Below, one piece after another: positions 1-11,149 of a stretch of DNA of 64,000 bases. Numbering within the stretch: position 1 is the stretch's first letter; each line of letters starts with the position of its first letter. A model generated the notes under the pieces. The model was not told the origin of the DNA and ran no database searches. It worked only from the letters and a program-made list of their open reading frames with translations. The position numbers and the translations under genes are program-made. The DNA is from Gordius sp. MW1 (Eukaryota; Nematomorpha; Gordioida; Gordea; Gordiidae): contig OZ038529.1 of NCBI GenBank assembly GCA_964036665.1, positions 10,858,060 through 10,922,059 on the forward strand, read 5' to 3'.

Positions 1-760
1 GCATAAGGATGTTATAAGTAAAAACTAGTCTAGTTGTCGTAATTATAAAAATCAAAATCCTCTATGATTTTTAAAGCGGTTTTTTGTTGTAATTTATGTT
101 TTTATAAAATGAATTTAAAATTATATTTATTATTGACCCGTTTCTTGTGTCATTTGCAAAATGAGTCTAAAAGGCATCCAAAGTTAATTTTCGGCCAAAT
201 TTGCTGATTATTCCCCAATAAACACTCATAGCTAAACTGACTTAGCAGATCCTCAGACATCATTTTAAAATTAAAATAATTAAGGAAATTTTTCATATTT
301 TTCCTTGGTTTTAATTTCAAAGTATAAGATTCCATTGGGGTATAGAAAGGTAGACAAATTGTGTTCATATAAGATAACATAATAATGGGTTGGGGCAGAC
401 AGTTATTAATTAAATATACACATCTAAAAGTTTTTATTGAAACAATATGTATTATAATTCAAGTTTTGGAAATGTTATAATAAGTAAAAATTGAATCTTT
501 TACATATCTTTTAAATCTGTACGTACAATTTATATATAGGTGGGTAATTTTTAAAAGTCGTAACTTTTAATACATTTGTTATATAAAACTTAATATAAAA
601 CGAAAATTTTGAATATAAATTTTTAAAATGAAAATAAATTTAACTATCGGTGTTTTGAAAAAATTTACAAATAAGGCATACGGCATGAATTTGTTATTAC
701 ATATATATTATTGGTAATTTATATTTTTTAGAAATATTTTTAATAGCCTAAATGATAATG
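1..760. other. AT-rich sequence, no gene seen
   Basis: I see no recognisable coding, RNA or repeat structure here. A 76-residue open frame on the minus strand (150-380) resembles no family I know and lacks supporting splice context. Confidence 0.4.
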
Positions 761-764
761 TAGT

Positions 765-835
765 GGGTATAGGTTTAGTCTTTGAAGCAAGAGCTTGCTA
801 GTTCGATACCGCCTTCGGCACTTATTTCAAAGATT
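765..835 (+). other. tRNA-like internal-promoter motif just upstream of a LINE
   Basis: The stretch GCTAGTTCGATACCGCC resembles a tRNA T-arm/B-box (GTTCGATACC) and follows a weak A-box-like segment. It does not fold convincingly into a full cloverleaf, so I do not call a tRNA. It lies about 30-90 bases before the RTE element and may be part of its 5' region or the head of a SINE. Confidence 0.25.
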
Positions 836-859
836 AAAAATATCTCACATCGTTGTCAG

Positions 860-3830
860 GCCTGGATAGCCGAGCGTCACCCCTGATCCAAGTGCTCTAT
901 GAAAGTTCAGAATAATGAAAGTAATAAAAGCGTTAGGGCGTCCTCCGTAAACGACGCGCATTAGTGCGCCACTATTATGTGAAAAGTCAACGCGGGTAAC
1001 TACATATTCCGCAAACGGATGTAGTTAAAGAAACTAGTTTGCAAAGGACGAGATTGAGAGTGGGCCCACTAATTGCCGGAACGATGACTGCAAAATTCCG
1101 AGAAGTTGCTGCCACCCCCATTAAGCGACGGGTTGATATAGCATGTATACAAGAAACAAGATGGAAAGGTGCAAAAGCAAGGCTGCTAGGTGAAGGCTAC
1201 AAACTTTACTTCAATGGCTTGGAAACGCAAAAAAATGGCGTGACAATCATATTAACCTCATGTCTGCAAAGTAAAGTCATTGAGGTACGAAGAAAAGTAA
1301 CTTTGCATAGAAGGTCAAATAATTAATGTGGTGTCCTGTTATGCCTCGAAAATAGGATGCACAGATGAAGAGAAGGATGACTTTCGGGAAGAAATAGACG
1401 AAACGCTGCGCATATACCCAGAGCCGAGAAGTTATAATTGGAGCGAATATGAATGGTCACATAGGCAAAACAAGAAAAGGATTTGAACGGTACTATGGTG
1501 GAAATGGAAACGGATCGAGAAACGATGAAGGCGACGAAGTATTGAAAATAGCCGTGGAATTTGATTTGGCCATCACAAATACCTTCTTTAAAAAGAATGT
1601 AAATCACCTAATAACGTACAAAAGTAGGAATCGGTCATCGCTGATCGACTTCATCTTAATATCAAGAAAAAAACTATAAAAAAATACGCGATTGTAAGGT
1701 TATGCCAGGTGAGGCTATTGCAGCCCAGCATAGACTTGTTGTGATGGACTATGTCATTTCCAAGGCGAAAAACAAAAGCCGAAGATATTAAATGGGAAAA
1801 TCAAATGGTTCCGGTTACCAAATATGAAAGATGTTTACAATGATCAAATAATTAAACTGCTGCATATAGATAATCAGCAGAATGCTAACGATGTGTGGAA
1901 TAACGTAGCTAACACGGTACGATCCGTAGTTTGATGTGTTCTAGAGGTAAACCAGGTATACAGAATGATAAGATGACATGCTGGTGGAACGAAGATGTGC
2001 AACGCTAGTCAAGTTGAAAAAAAAGCTTTACAAGTTATAGTCAGGCAACAGAAATGAAGAAACAAGATTGGCATATGTGAAGGCTAAGAATGAGGCAAAA
2101 CGATGTGTGGCCAAGGCTAAAACAAATGTCTACGAGGATCGGAACGCCAAGTTAACTAGTAAAGAAGGGGAAAGAATGATCTACAAAATCGCAAAGACCA
2201 TGGTAAGGAACTCAAAGGATGTGATAAACGTAAAAACAATAAAGAACAAGGAAGGCATTACTCTAACTCTGGACCATCAAATCATAGATCGATGGGAAGA
2301 ATACTAAAAAGAATTATTAAACAATTAAAATGGGTTTTCGGACCATTGCGGAAGCAAGAATGAATATGACCCAGAGTTTGAAGTTACAGAAGAAGAGATT
2401 GACCAGTTGCTTAAATGACCATGGATAGAGCGTTGGGACCTGAGAATATATCTATGGAAGGTTTCAAAATGCCAGGGTTTTTAGATGTACATTTATTTGC
2501 AAATCTATTTAACAAAATAATTTTAATTCGTATTATGCCTGATAAGTAAAGGGAAAACTATGTTATCCCAATCTATAAAATGAAGGGAGATGTACAAGAA
2601 TGCAATAACTATAGGGGGACAACGTTACGAGTCACGTAATAAAGATGCGGAAAAAGGTAAAAGCTAGACTTTATAAAATAATCTCAATAAATGGCAATTT
2701 GGGTTGAAGGTTAACTTCAGATGCGGTACATGGTCTCAGGCGACTTATGCAACTCTATAAGGAAAAACAAAATGATCTTCATGTGTGTTTCATTGATCTT
2801 GAGAAAGCTAACGATAAAGTGCCAAGGCAATTGATATGGGATAGCCTGAGTTCCAATGGTGCACCCGAAGATTATATAGGGTTAATAAAGGCCATGTATA
2901 GAAACGCGAAAACCAAAGTAGGGACATCCAGTGGTACATCGAAGGATTCAGTCTAAATGTAGGTGTGCATCAAGGCTCGGCACTAAATCCATTGCTCTTC
3001 ATAACAATAATGAATTCTATAACTAAGGACCTGATACGCGCACCTTGGGCAATGCTCTTTGCGGACTATATAGTGCAGTGCGCAGGCTCAAATGTGGAAT
3101 TAGCAGAGCAGGTAAAAGTGTGGATGGATCGAATCGAAAGCAAAGGCCTTAGGGTCAAGCGAGATAAAACTGAATATGTATGCTTGGAGTTGGGAAGTGA
3201 AACAAAGAAACACACCTGCAAATCGTTGACTGGTGTAAGCAGTAGGAAGGATTTCAGATATATTGGTTCTATGGTACAATGTGATGGGGGTGTGGAAAGC
3301 GAAATTAAGGCAAGAATAAACGAAGGCTGGCTAAATTCAGGGTGTTGAGTTGTGTACTACGTGACAAACATATACCACTAAAATTGAAAGATCGATTATA
3401 TAACACCGTTATTGTACCCACGGGTATTGTATGGAGCGGAAACATGGGCAATTAAGGCAAAAGAAAAGCAAAGCTTGACAACAATGGAGATGGGATTGTT
3501 AAGATGGTTGTTAGGAATAAGAAAAAAGGACTATATAAGGAATCAAGACGTAAGGGATAAACTAAATGTAGTTCCAATTCAGATAAAGTTGGCTGTAAAA
3601 AGATGAGATGGTATGGCCATATGGAGAGATGGGAGGAGTCACCCGGCAAAAGGTATAGGTGCAAGTCGAAGGTAAGTGAAAGAGAGGGAGGAGGTGACAT
3701 GGAAACACAAAATTATGGATTTGAGAAGGTACGAGCTGAAGCGAAGCTGGTGTAAGTGCAGGAATACGTGGAGAAATTACTTTAAGGAACTGATCACTAA
3801 CTGTGACAAATAGCTATAGGAAAAAAAATT
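860..3830 (+). mobile_element. Decayed RTE-type non-LTR retrotransposon (LINE) 1
   Basis: This is the relic of a LINE encoding an apurinic-type endonuclease and a reverse transcriptase. The endonuclease motif CIQETRWKG is read at about 1147-1172 within the open frame 1039-1326. The linker region (2068-2307, ending in DRWEEY) is followed by a segment resembling 'gPDgvp...FNKI...MPDkWr...YK-KGDvQecnNYRG' at 2400-2630, with stops and frame changes. Reverse transcriptase blocks follow: FIDLEKANDKVPRQLIWDSL (2788-2847), GVHQGSALNPLLF (2962-3001) and FADYIVQC (3058-3081), in which the catalytic FADD has become FADY. The C-terminal block with LYGAETWAIK and MGLLRWLLGI spans 3412-3606. At least five frame breaks and the mutated catalytic Asp show it is dead. 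The 5' boundary is a guess from the GC-richer leader beginning near 860; the 3' end is near 3830. Confidence 0.85.
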
Positions 3831-3907
3831 ATAGCGCTCGAAATATAAAATCTTGCAACATTACTTATAATATGTTTTGTTTTAAGGTATTTGCTCAACC
3901 ATAAATA

Positions 3908-4040
3908 GTTTAGCACTATGGGCTAGCCAGGAGGAAGCAGGGAGGGGCGGTCTTCCTCTCATTTTATGGACATTTAATGTTATGCCTAAAATTTCGAAAA
4001 TATGCCCGTTCTCCCTCTGCCTAGCCCGCTTAAATAATTG
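3908..4040. repeat. Degenerate GC-rich MITE copy
   Basis: Its ends (ATGGGCTAGCCAGG... and ...GCCTAGCCCGC) and the internal GGGAGGGGCGG resemble the CATGGGCGTAGCCA family described at 57746. It is too diverged for clear boundaries. Confidence 0.35.
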
Positions 4041-4806
4041 AAGTTGTTTTTTCCCCATTAATTTATTGGCGACGTTAACAAACTCTATCCAAAATAATGG
4101 TTATTAAAACGATTTTGTGGCACCTGGGCAAATGACAAGATACACTTTCTTATCGTTTGTCATTTATGTTGGCGGTCCTTTCTACATTAATTTCCATTTG
4201 TCTCTATCTAATATATAAAATTCACGTGTAACGGGTCTTTGTCGTTAAACTCCTCCGAAACGGCTGGACCGATTTTTATGAAAATTTCTGCGAATATTTG
4301 GTAGGTCTGAGAATAGGTTTTCTATATTCGAAATCTCTAAGTGATAAGACGGTCAAGTTATTTTGTTTTATACGTTTTGACGTTTAATAAACAGTCAATC
4401 AAAAGCAACCTCATGACGTCATACAGGGATACTGTAAAATGCAACAATTTACGTCCTGGACCTAATTTTTACAAAATTTAATCATATATATATTAATATT
4501 ACTATCCCATGACAGAAAATCGGCATTATTATGTGTAAATATAACCTATTTTAATTAAATTGAATTAATTAAAGGTGCTTTTATCTGCGACTGTTGCTGG
4601 TAAATGTCACCGGCCCATTGTCATTTCACGATATACGTAAAGTAAATGGACATCAGTATCCAACGTATAAAGATGCATGCCTTGCACTAGGCTTGCTAGA
4701 AGTGACAACCATTGGACAGTATGCTTACTGAAGCAGCATTAAACTCTACAGCAACACAAATTCGTCTCTATTCGCTATAGTGTTGACTACATGTTTCCCA
4801 GCCCGA

Positions 4807-4854
4807 GCACAAACGTTGTGGGATAAGCACAAACGTTGTGGGATAAGCACAAAG
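4807..4854 (+). repeat. Tandem duplication, 20-bp unit
   Basis: The unit GCACAAACGTTGTGGGATAA occurs twice head to tail (4807-4826, 4827-4846), followed by a partial third copy, inside the Helitron. Confidence 0.8.
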
Positions 4855-4963
4855 ATTCAATGGCTGATGATATATTACATCGATATCGTTCAAGGTGCAA
4901 CGATCTATCGATATTATTCAGCGACGCAATGTACAATGAAGCATTGATAGCTATTGAGGATCT

Positions 4964-6457
4964 TTGCATTGTCATTGCCAATTTAAAATTAGTCATTTTG
5001 ATATGAGTTCACCATATCGAAGTGCATCTGATTTACTCAACAGTGATATGAGTCTTGAACTGCAATACAATACTGTAGAAATGGCAGCAATTGTTACTCC
5101 CAATGTCTCACTACTAACTAATGAACACAAAACCATTTACGACCGCATTATGCTGACAGTTTCGGCAGGACGAGGAGGTTTCTTTTTTTTGGATGCACCA
5201 GGTGGAACTGGCAAAACATTTCTCATTTTAATAATTCTTGCCGAGATACGATCAGAAAATGGCATCGCATTGGCCGTTGCATCATCTGGCATTGCAGCAA
5301 CTTTATTAGATGGAGGCAGAACAGCTCATTCTGCATTAAGCTGCCATTAAATATCCAAAGTAGCCCAGAGGCAGTGTGCAACATAAAAAAAACAATCGTC
5401 CATGGCCACAGTACTCAAACGGTGTAAAGTTATCATCTGGTCTGGGATGAATGTACTATGGCACACAAACATTCCCTTAAGGCATTGGATAGGACAATGA
5501 TTGGCGGCACTCGGTTACTCCTTTCAGGTGATTTCAGATAAACACTTCCCGTCATTCCACGTTCAACGTACGCTGATGAGATCAAGGCTTGCTTAAAATC
5601 ATCGTCACTGTGGCGTAATGTTGAAAAATTAGACTGAAATTAAACATGCGCGTTCATATGCTTAAAGATCCATCCGCTGAAACATTCTTAAATCAACTGT
5701 TAGATATTGGTGATGGAAAAGTTGCTTTGTATGAAAATACTGGATGCATAAAATTACCGTCGGATTTTGCACAATCGTCGACTCGCAAAATGCTCTCATC
5801 GACCACATATTTTCAGATCTATATACACAGTACAAAAATCTTGCCTGGATGTCCGAAAGAGCAATATTGTCAGCAAAAAATGTGGATTTCAATAATTTAA
5901 ATTCCAAGATACAACAGTTGTTGCCAGGTGACTTGGTGTCATACAAATCTGTCGATACAGTTTGCGATGCTAACGAAGCTGTAAATTATCCAATTGAGTT
6001 TTTGAATTCATTGGATTTGTCAGGAATGCCACCGCACCTTTTACAATTGAAGGTTGAATCTCCGGTAATTTTGCTTCGTAATTTAAACCTACCACGGCTG
6101 TGCAATGGCACATTCGTCATTAAAAAATGTATGAAAAATGTTATCGAAGTCACCATTTTGAATGGCAAGTTCCGAGGTGAAAATGTATTGCTGCCACGAA
6201 TCCCTACGATTCCCACAGATGTGCCGATTGAATTTAAACGTATTCAATTTCTATTTAGATTGGCATTCGCAATGGCAATTAATAAAGCTCAAGGTCAAAC
6301 GATGTCTATTTGTGGCTTAGATTTAGGCACATCATGCTTTTCCCACGGAGAGCTATACGTGGCATGTTCTCGCGTGGGTAAACCATCCCGTTTGTTTGTG
6401 TTGGCTAAAGAGGGACTAACCAAAAATATTGTATACTCCATCGCACTTAGAGATTGA
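4964..6457 (+). pseudogene. Helitron PIF1-like DNA helicase, broken C-terminal part
   Basis: This would encode the superfamily 1B (PIF1/RecD-like) helicase used in rolling-circle transposition. The open frame 4964-5350 has Walker A as DAPGGTGKTF, followed by the helicase Ia-like ASSGIAATLLDGGRTAHS. A stop directly after SALSCH breaks it. The Walker B region and motif III at 5450-5540 (ATGGCACACAAA... and GGTGATTTCAGATAA) contain further stops. The second intact piece, 5744-6457, holds the late motifs: LLPGDLVSYKS, LRNLNLPRLCNGT, FAMAINKAQGQTM and ELYVACSRVG, ending in a natural-looking stop. Two or more frameshifts and several stops make it non-functional. The family assignment is firm; the element relies on a helicase elsewhere for any mobility. 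Confidence 0.85.
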
Positions 6458-6889
6458 TGATGAATTATTTTATAATCGTCATAATTCGATGTATATATAG
6501 GTATCAAAAACTATTTAATAAAGTATAAAGAATGAAATTAATAAAGGATTAGTGTATAGTCATTTATAGGCCAACATTGTCACAACGCCCCATTCTTATT
6601 TTAATTATACCACATACCCATAAACTTATAGTATTTTCTAGAAATATTATATATAGCAAAACAACGTTTGCCGGGTCAGCTAGTATTTATATAAGTTTTC
6701 ATCTATTTTATATGTTTTCATATCATGCTTTGTTTTGTGATTCCAAATAGGCTTGTGTATTTCTCTTTTCCGTGTTCCCGCTAGTATGATTCAATTTTCT
6801 TTCCGACGCCGCTATCATCTCCTCTTTCTACAAATCAGGCTTTGTCTTCATAGATGTTGTATTTACAGGCGCGTAACCAAGGGGGGATT

Positions 6890-7620
6890 TTTTGATTAAT
6901 AAACAAATTATGGGTTAAATTATTATAGTTTAGTTGCATAAAAGATTTTAAGATATTTATGATAATATTATTATTTACAAATTTGATAACTAGTTGAACA
7001 TATTAAAACGAACAACAATAAAAGCAGCATTGATATTTTAGTTTATGACATAAATCATTTTCTGAATAATTATACAATTCTAACTAACTTTGCCATTATG
7101 TATTTATTTATCTAATACAGTGTGCGTTCGTTTATATTTATTTTATATTGCACAATTATAAAAATTATAGTAAATTCGAATGCACCTGCCAACCCTTGTA
7201 TAAATATTCAAACTAATTGACCACCAATATATAATTACCGCATCATGCAGGGTGAGAAAATATTTACTACTCCATCAGAACTCATTATAAGTCTAAAATT
7301 TTGTAACAAAATATATGATAAATATAACATTAAATATTCACATACCAGGGCCATCTATACTTGGGTAAATGAACTGTAATTGCCAAATTCTAACCTTTTT
7401 GCAAAAATATATCATATTTACTATACTTAGATGTAATTTTAATATCAAATATATTCCTATAATATAGATTTATATTTAATACCTTAATTGTAAATCATGC
7501 AAATTAAAATACACAACAATTTACTAAAATTTATTGATCAATAAAAAGTCGAGATTTCGCCGAAATAATTTCGGATCGTCTCGTCTCGATCTCGGGTACG
7601 TTTTTGAAATTGCATTCCTA
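6890..7620. mobile_element. Degenerate relic of the GAGAC-arm hAT-like element
   Basis: The segment around 6960-7610 matches the element at 38096-39264 in inverted orientation: a shared tract (GATAACTAGTTG followed by AACAACAATAAAAGCA), a shared AT-rich interior, and a right end AAAAAGTCGAGATTTCGCCG... with GTCTCGTCTCGATCTCGG. The GAGAC-type array is much shorter than in the other two copies, and no target duplication is visible. Confidence 0.55.
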
Positions 7621-8098
7621 GGTGGGACAAAACATTTTGCTTTTAATTACTCAGACTAGTCAAAGTTAGGACTCATGCTATATAGGATAGGCGGCTTCTA
7701 AGATAAAAAGAGGCCCGTTAGTGTTTAGATGATTTTGTAGGTCAATTTCGTATCTCATTTCTTTAATTGAGGCAGATTTATAAAAACATCTTGCTTGGTC
7801 AAAATCTTGCAACCACTCTTAGCAGCGTGGTATATTAAGAAAAATAAATAGAGAACAGATTTATTCAAATTTTCTTATGAAGATGGAGGCTGAAACTACG
7901 CCTTATCTTAATTTTCAGCGACGTATCTATGCCATTTCATTTTATTTCGCTATTATGATTTAATAAATTTTTCATATAAATTATTAAAAATATATTTTAA
8001 TTAGTATATATATAATTTAATTCACGCCGTAAACACTAAACATTGAACTAATGCTTAAATTTTAACCAAAACTGCTTATTTTGGCGACTCTAATAGGT

Positions 8099-8759
8099 AG
8101 AGCCCTGCAAAATGAAATTTATCGATCCCGGCCCGACTTCTCCATTTTTATTTTGCCCGAGCCCGAAAGATTTTTTTCTTATTGGCCCGACCCGATTTTT
8201 CAAATAAAACGTTTGAAATATTATATTTTTAAAATTATCTACCATCTAAATATAAAATGCATTAGATTGTTATTACTCGTAATTTACAATTAGGATGAGT
8301 TTGAAATAAAAATCCATTTTCACTGGTTACAATTTATTTAGCTAATAATTTAAAACTATAAATATAACTTTAGATATATTTTTTATAACAATTCCATATA
8401 AAAAACTTTTTGAAATATTTACCTATCTTATTTTTGAAGTTCTAACAGCTACTATGAATATATTTAAATACTAGAATAAGATTTGTAATTCAGGTCAGTT
8501 ATATTATAATAGGAGAAAAAAAGCCGAAGTTTGAAGCTATTGTATATTATGTACGCTGTGCGAAGATAATTTATTAAATATCGAGTCAAGTTTATTTAAA
8601 TCATAATGTATAAAAGAGTTTTCTTCAGAATTCGGGCTCGGGCCTCGGATCAGACCGCCTCATCAGGCCCGACCCGAGCCCCAATTATTTTATAAAATTT
8701 TGCCCGAGCCTGGCCCGAAACCCGATCGGGTCGGGCTTCGGGCGGCCCGTGCAGGGCTT
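8099..8759. mobile_element. hAT-like non-autonomous element with GCCCGA-rich arms
   Basis: The copy is flanked by a perfect 8-bp direct repeat TAATAGGT (8091-8098 and 8760-8767), diagnostic of hAT-type insertion. The ends are inverted: AGAGCCCTGCAAAATG on the left and, read from the other strand, AAGCCCTGCACGGGCC on the right. Both arms are dense in GGCCCGA/GCCCGAG motifs in opposite orientation; the middle is AT-rich. No transposase is encoded. It lies just upstream of the POFUT2 exons. Confidence 0.85.
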
Positions 8760-9156
8760 TAATAGGTGTTCGAAGTTTAGATTGCTTGTTCTTTGAGTTG
8801 AATGTCATACATGTAAAATTATGAAACAAATATAATGAATTATTAAATTATTGATATGACTTTATTTCACCCTGCTTAAACCAAATTTAAACCGCAAGTG
8901 CATAATTTATTATTTAAATACACTTACTTTAAACAATGCAATAGTCTTGAAGTATAACTATAAACTGGAACATTTTAAATAACATCGCTTATGTGAGAAT
9001 AAATTTAGATTATTAAACTTGTTATAAAGTCATTCACGAATTTTCAAATTTACAGGCACTTTTTTAATTGACGATATAGTTCAGTAATTTTCTTAATAAT
9101 ATTTATTTTAAATTTAAAGATTATTTTATAAGTAGAACCATTTAAAAATTATTTAG

Positions 9157-10078
9157 ATAAGGAAATGCATGAAATTTGCGACGCCATTAGTCAATGCAAG
9201 TTTAAAATTTATAAAGAAGCATTTGAGCACTAGCATCAAAATCAAAAATTATCCATGCAACGAAAAGCTTATCGTAAGTTAAAATTTATTTTCATGTTTT
9301 CTTAAAAAAAAATAAAACTAAAAAAAATGAGTTAACGACATGACATGAAAAAACACGATTTTTTTTAATGTAAAATGTTTTCATTATAAACCAGAATTAT
9401 TCAATCGATTCTTCATACATATCGGTACATTGGAGAAGAAAGGACTTTATTCACGGGCGACAACGTGACCAGGTTGTAACGGTACCACAAACCGCCAAAC
9501 AGATTGGAAATATTTTCGGGAATCATTATATTTGCAAAACTTTGTTTTTAGCTACAGACGCTGACCATAGTGGTATGCAGCGTGCTACAATGAATTTTGT
9601 TTAACTTTATTTTAACAGAAATTCTTCAATTAACGAATATACTCAAAAAGATGGGCATAAACACTGTCCAATACAAACCGACCAAAGCGAGGTTACAAAA
9701 ATATACGCCGGGCGGTGTGGCTATTATCGATCAAATCATATGCAGTTTATCGAGGTAATTAAACCGTTTCCCTTGACAAGCATTTAAAAACGCGATAACA
9801 AATGAATAATATTCGATAAATTATAGGTAAAGTATTAAGATTTGAGCAAAATTTAACATTTAAAAGGTGTTTTCTATGTTGCGTGGGTTTGAAGGCATTT
9901 TGTAGGAACCAAGGATTCCACATTTACGTTGCGAATTCAAGAAGAGCGAGAAATATTATGTTTTGACCCTCTCACAACCTATGACGTATTATGTCAGCCT
10001 CAGGCCGCTCATGACAACAATGTCGATTTCAACGGTTGTCGTTCTACGCGTTGGGCCTTGGTAAATAACAATTACTAA
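9157..10078 (+). CDS. POFUT2: GDP-fucose protein O-fucosyltransferase 2, C-terminal four exons
   Basis: The product would transfer fucose from GDP-fucose to Ser/Thr in thrombospondin type 1 repeats in the endoplasmic reticulum. Exons with consistent phases: 9157-9273, 9395-9572, 9619-9754, 9895-10078 (about 203 residues, stop TAA). Family landmarks in order: CMKFATPLVNASLKFIKKHL; YISVHWRRKDFIHGR, holding the Arg-rich GDP-fucose-binding motif (HLRRKDF in relatives); LFLATDADHS; GGVAIIDQIICSLSRHFVG; LRIQEEREILCFDPLTTYD; and the C-terminal CRSTRWALVNNNY matching the family's ending in length. No stops interrupt the frame. The introns are 121, 46 and 140 nt. The acceptor of the last exon (GAAG before G-CAT) is chosen because it keeps HFVGT in frame; it has a weak pyrimidine tract. 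The upstream half of the gene was not found; a hAT copy sits 400 bp upstream, so exons may be far away or lost. The assignment is firm; completeness is not. Confidence 0.88.
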
Positions 10079-10079
10079 A

Positions 10080-11141
10080 TTATTGAGTTGTCGGTAATTT
10101 TTGTTGACTTTTACATATTTCTTGTAATGTGGGGTCGTTTGCTATAATTTTATCCGCAAATTCGATGCAAACGTCCCTGGTCCATAAAGGGGCCGAGGGA
10201 ACGTGGTTTTCCAGAAAAGTTGTGGTAGTTTTGAAGCACTTTACGCTGCAAAAATTGTTGATTTGTGATAAATCGTAAATTTTTTGTTTTTTGGGGTCGA
10301 TGTGATACTTTTGTTTGAGGTCTATACGTTATAAATACACAGGTTGAATAACTTGAGGAGCAAAAAGAGAGCAACATTGGAAATCAAACTAGAAATAAAA
10401 CACTTATTGTCTTCCAATATACTATCTTAATAATGTGCAAACATGATATTCTTATTTTATTTTAAAATTTTATAACCTTTTAAATAAATAATGTAAACTC
10501 ACCTGTTTAACCTACAACTCAAGCAATGATATTCCATGAAACTTTATTAAAATAAAATATGCATAAAAGTGTTTTTAAAACTTAGAAAATTCTCAATTCT
10601 TTATTAAAAATGTTGTTTTATCAATATCAATAGGGCGATATCATCATTAAAACCACTTATAAAAATTTGTTGCAATATAATTAAATTTCAAAGCAAAATC
10701 AAGTACCATACCATTATATTTAACAATTAGCATAATATATTAAGTATAATGAATGGTTTCTTTATATTATACTGTCACATAAATTTTTCATTTATATTTA
10801 ACTCTTATTATATATTAACTATTACCATTTTCAAAATAAAGATATATAAATATTTCCTTCTATTATTGTCATTATGCGAGTTATTATATTTTATTACTAA
10901 GAGTTTTCTTTTCTTTGCATAATGGATTACCACATGCACTAATTAAGGCTCTTTCTTCTATTAAATCTTTAAAATCCTGAACCTCTAAATATTGAACCTT
11001 AATAAATGATTAATGTGCAAATAAAATTACCATTTCTTTAAGCTTTGTTTCTTCTACAGTGAAATCTAACAAATGCTCTACCACTTGCAATGCTTTTTTG
11101 CGCAAAATTTTGATGCGCACTGTATCTTCTAATGATATCAT
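10080..11141 (-). CDS. RPAP2: RPAP2/Rtr1-type RNA polymerase II CTD phosphatase domain protein, short form
   Basis: Relatives bind RNA polymerase II and remove Ser5 phosphate from its C-terminal domain. Three exons on the minus strand: 11141-11031 (ATG start, 37 codons), 10997-10898 and 10321-10080 (stop TAA); total 150 residues with matching phases. The zinc-site cysteines are present: CGNPLC in exon 2 and FCSVKCF in exon 3, in the usual order, followed by VPSAPLWTRDV matching the family's 'IPKTPVWVRE' block. The N-terminal helix ALQVVEHLL also fits. At 150 residues it is shorter than yeast Rtr1 and much shorter than vertebrate RPAP2; only the zinc domain is encoded. The first intron as read is only 33 nt; a 54-nt alternative using the acceptor GTTCAG would drop seven residues. 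Its stop faces the POFUT2 stop with one base between. Confidence 0.85.
10394..10399 (+). terminator. Possible polyadenylation signal for POFUT2
   Basis: AATAAA occurs about 315 bases after the POFUT2 stop, on the same strand. If used, the POFUT2 3' UTR would run antisense through the last RPAP2 exon. Confidence 0.3.
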
Positions 11142-11149
11142 GATTTTAA

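Larger units (their letters stand above)
4201..6683 (+). mobile_element. Internally deleted Helitron with both termini
   Basis: The left end reads TCTCTATCTAATATATAAAA followed by the conserved subterminal TCCTCCGAAACGGCT, the classic 5' end of arthropod Helitrons. The right end reads GTTTGCCGGGTCAGCTAG and stops before a T, matching the CTRR 3' terminus. Inside is only the C-terminal part of the PIF1-type helicase; no Rep (HUH) nuclease is visible. At about 2.5 kb it is about half the size of autonomous elements, so the Rep half has probably been deleted. The exact first base (4201 or 4203) is uncertain because the start TC is repeated. Confidence 0.85.

Noticed and set aside
765-835. A functional tRNA gene
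   Set aside because: Only the T-arm-like B-box is convincing; no acceptor stem or anticodon arm pairs properly.
10150-10377. 75-residue minus-strand open frame
   Set aside because: It is an out-of-frame reading of RPAP2-like exon 3; the frame one base over gives the conserved zinc-site sequence.
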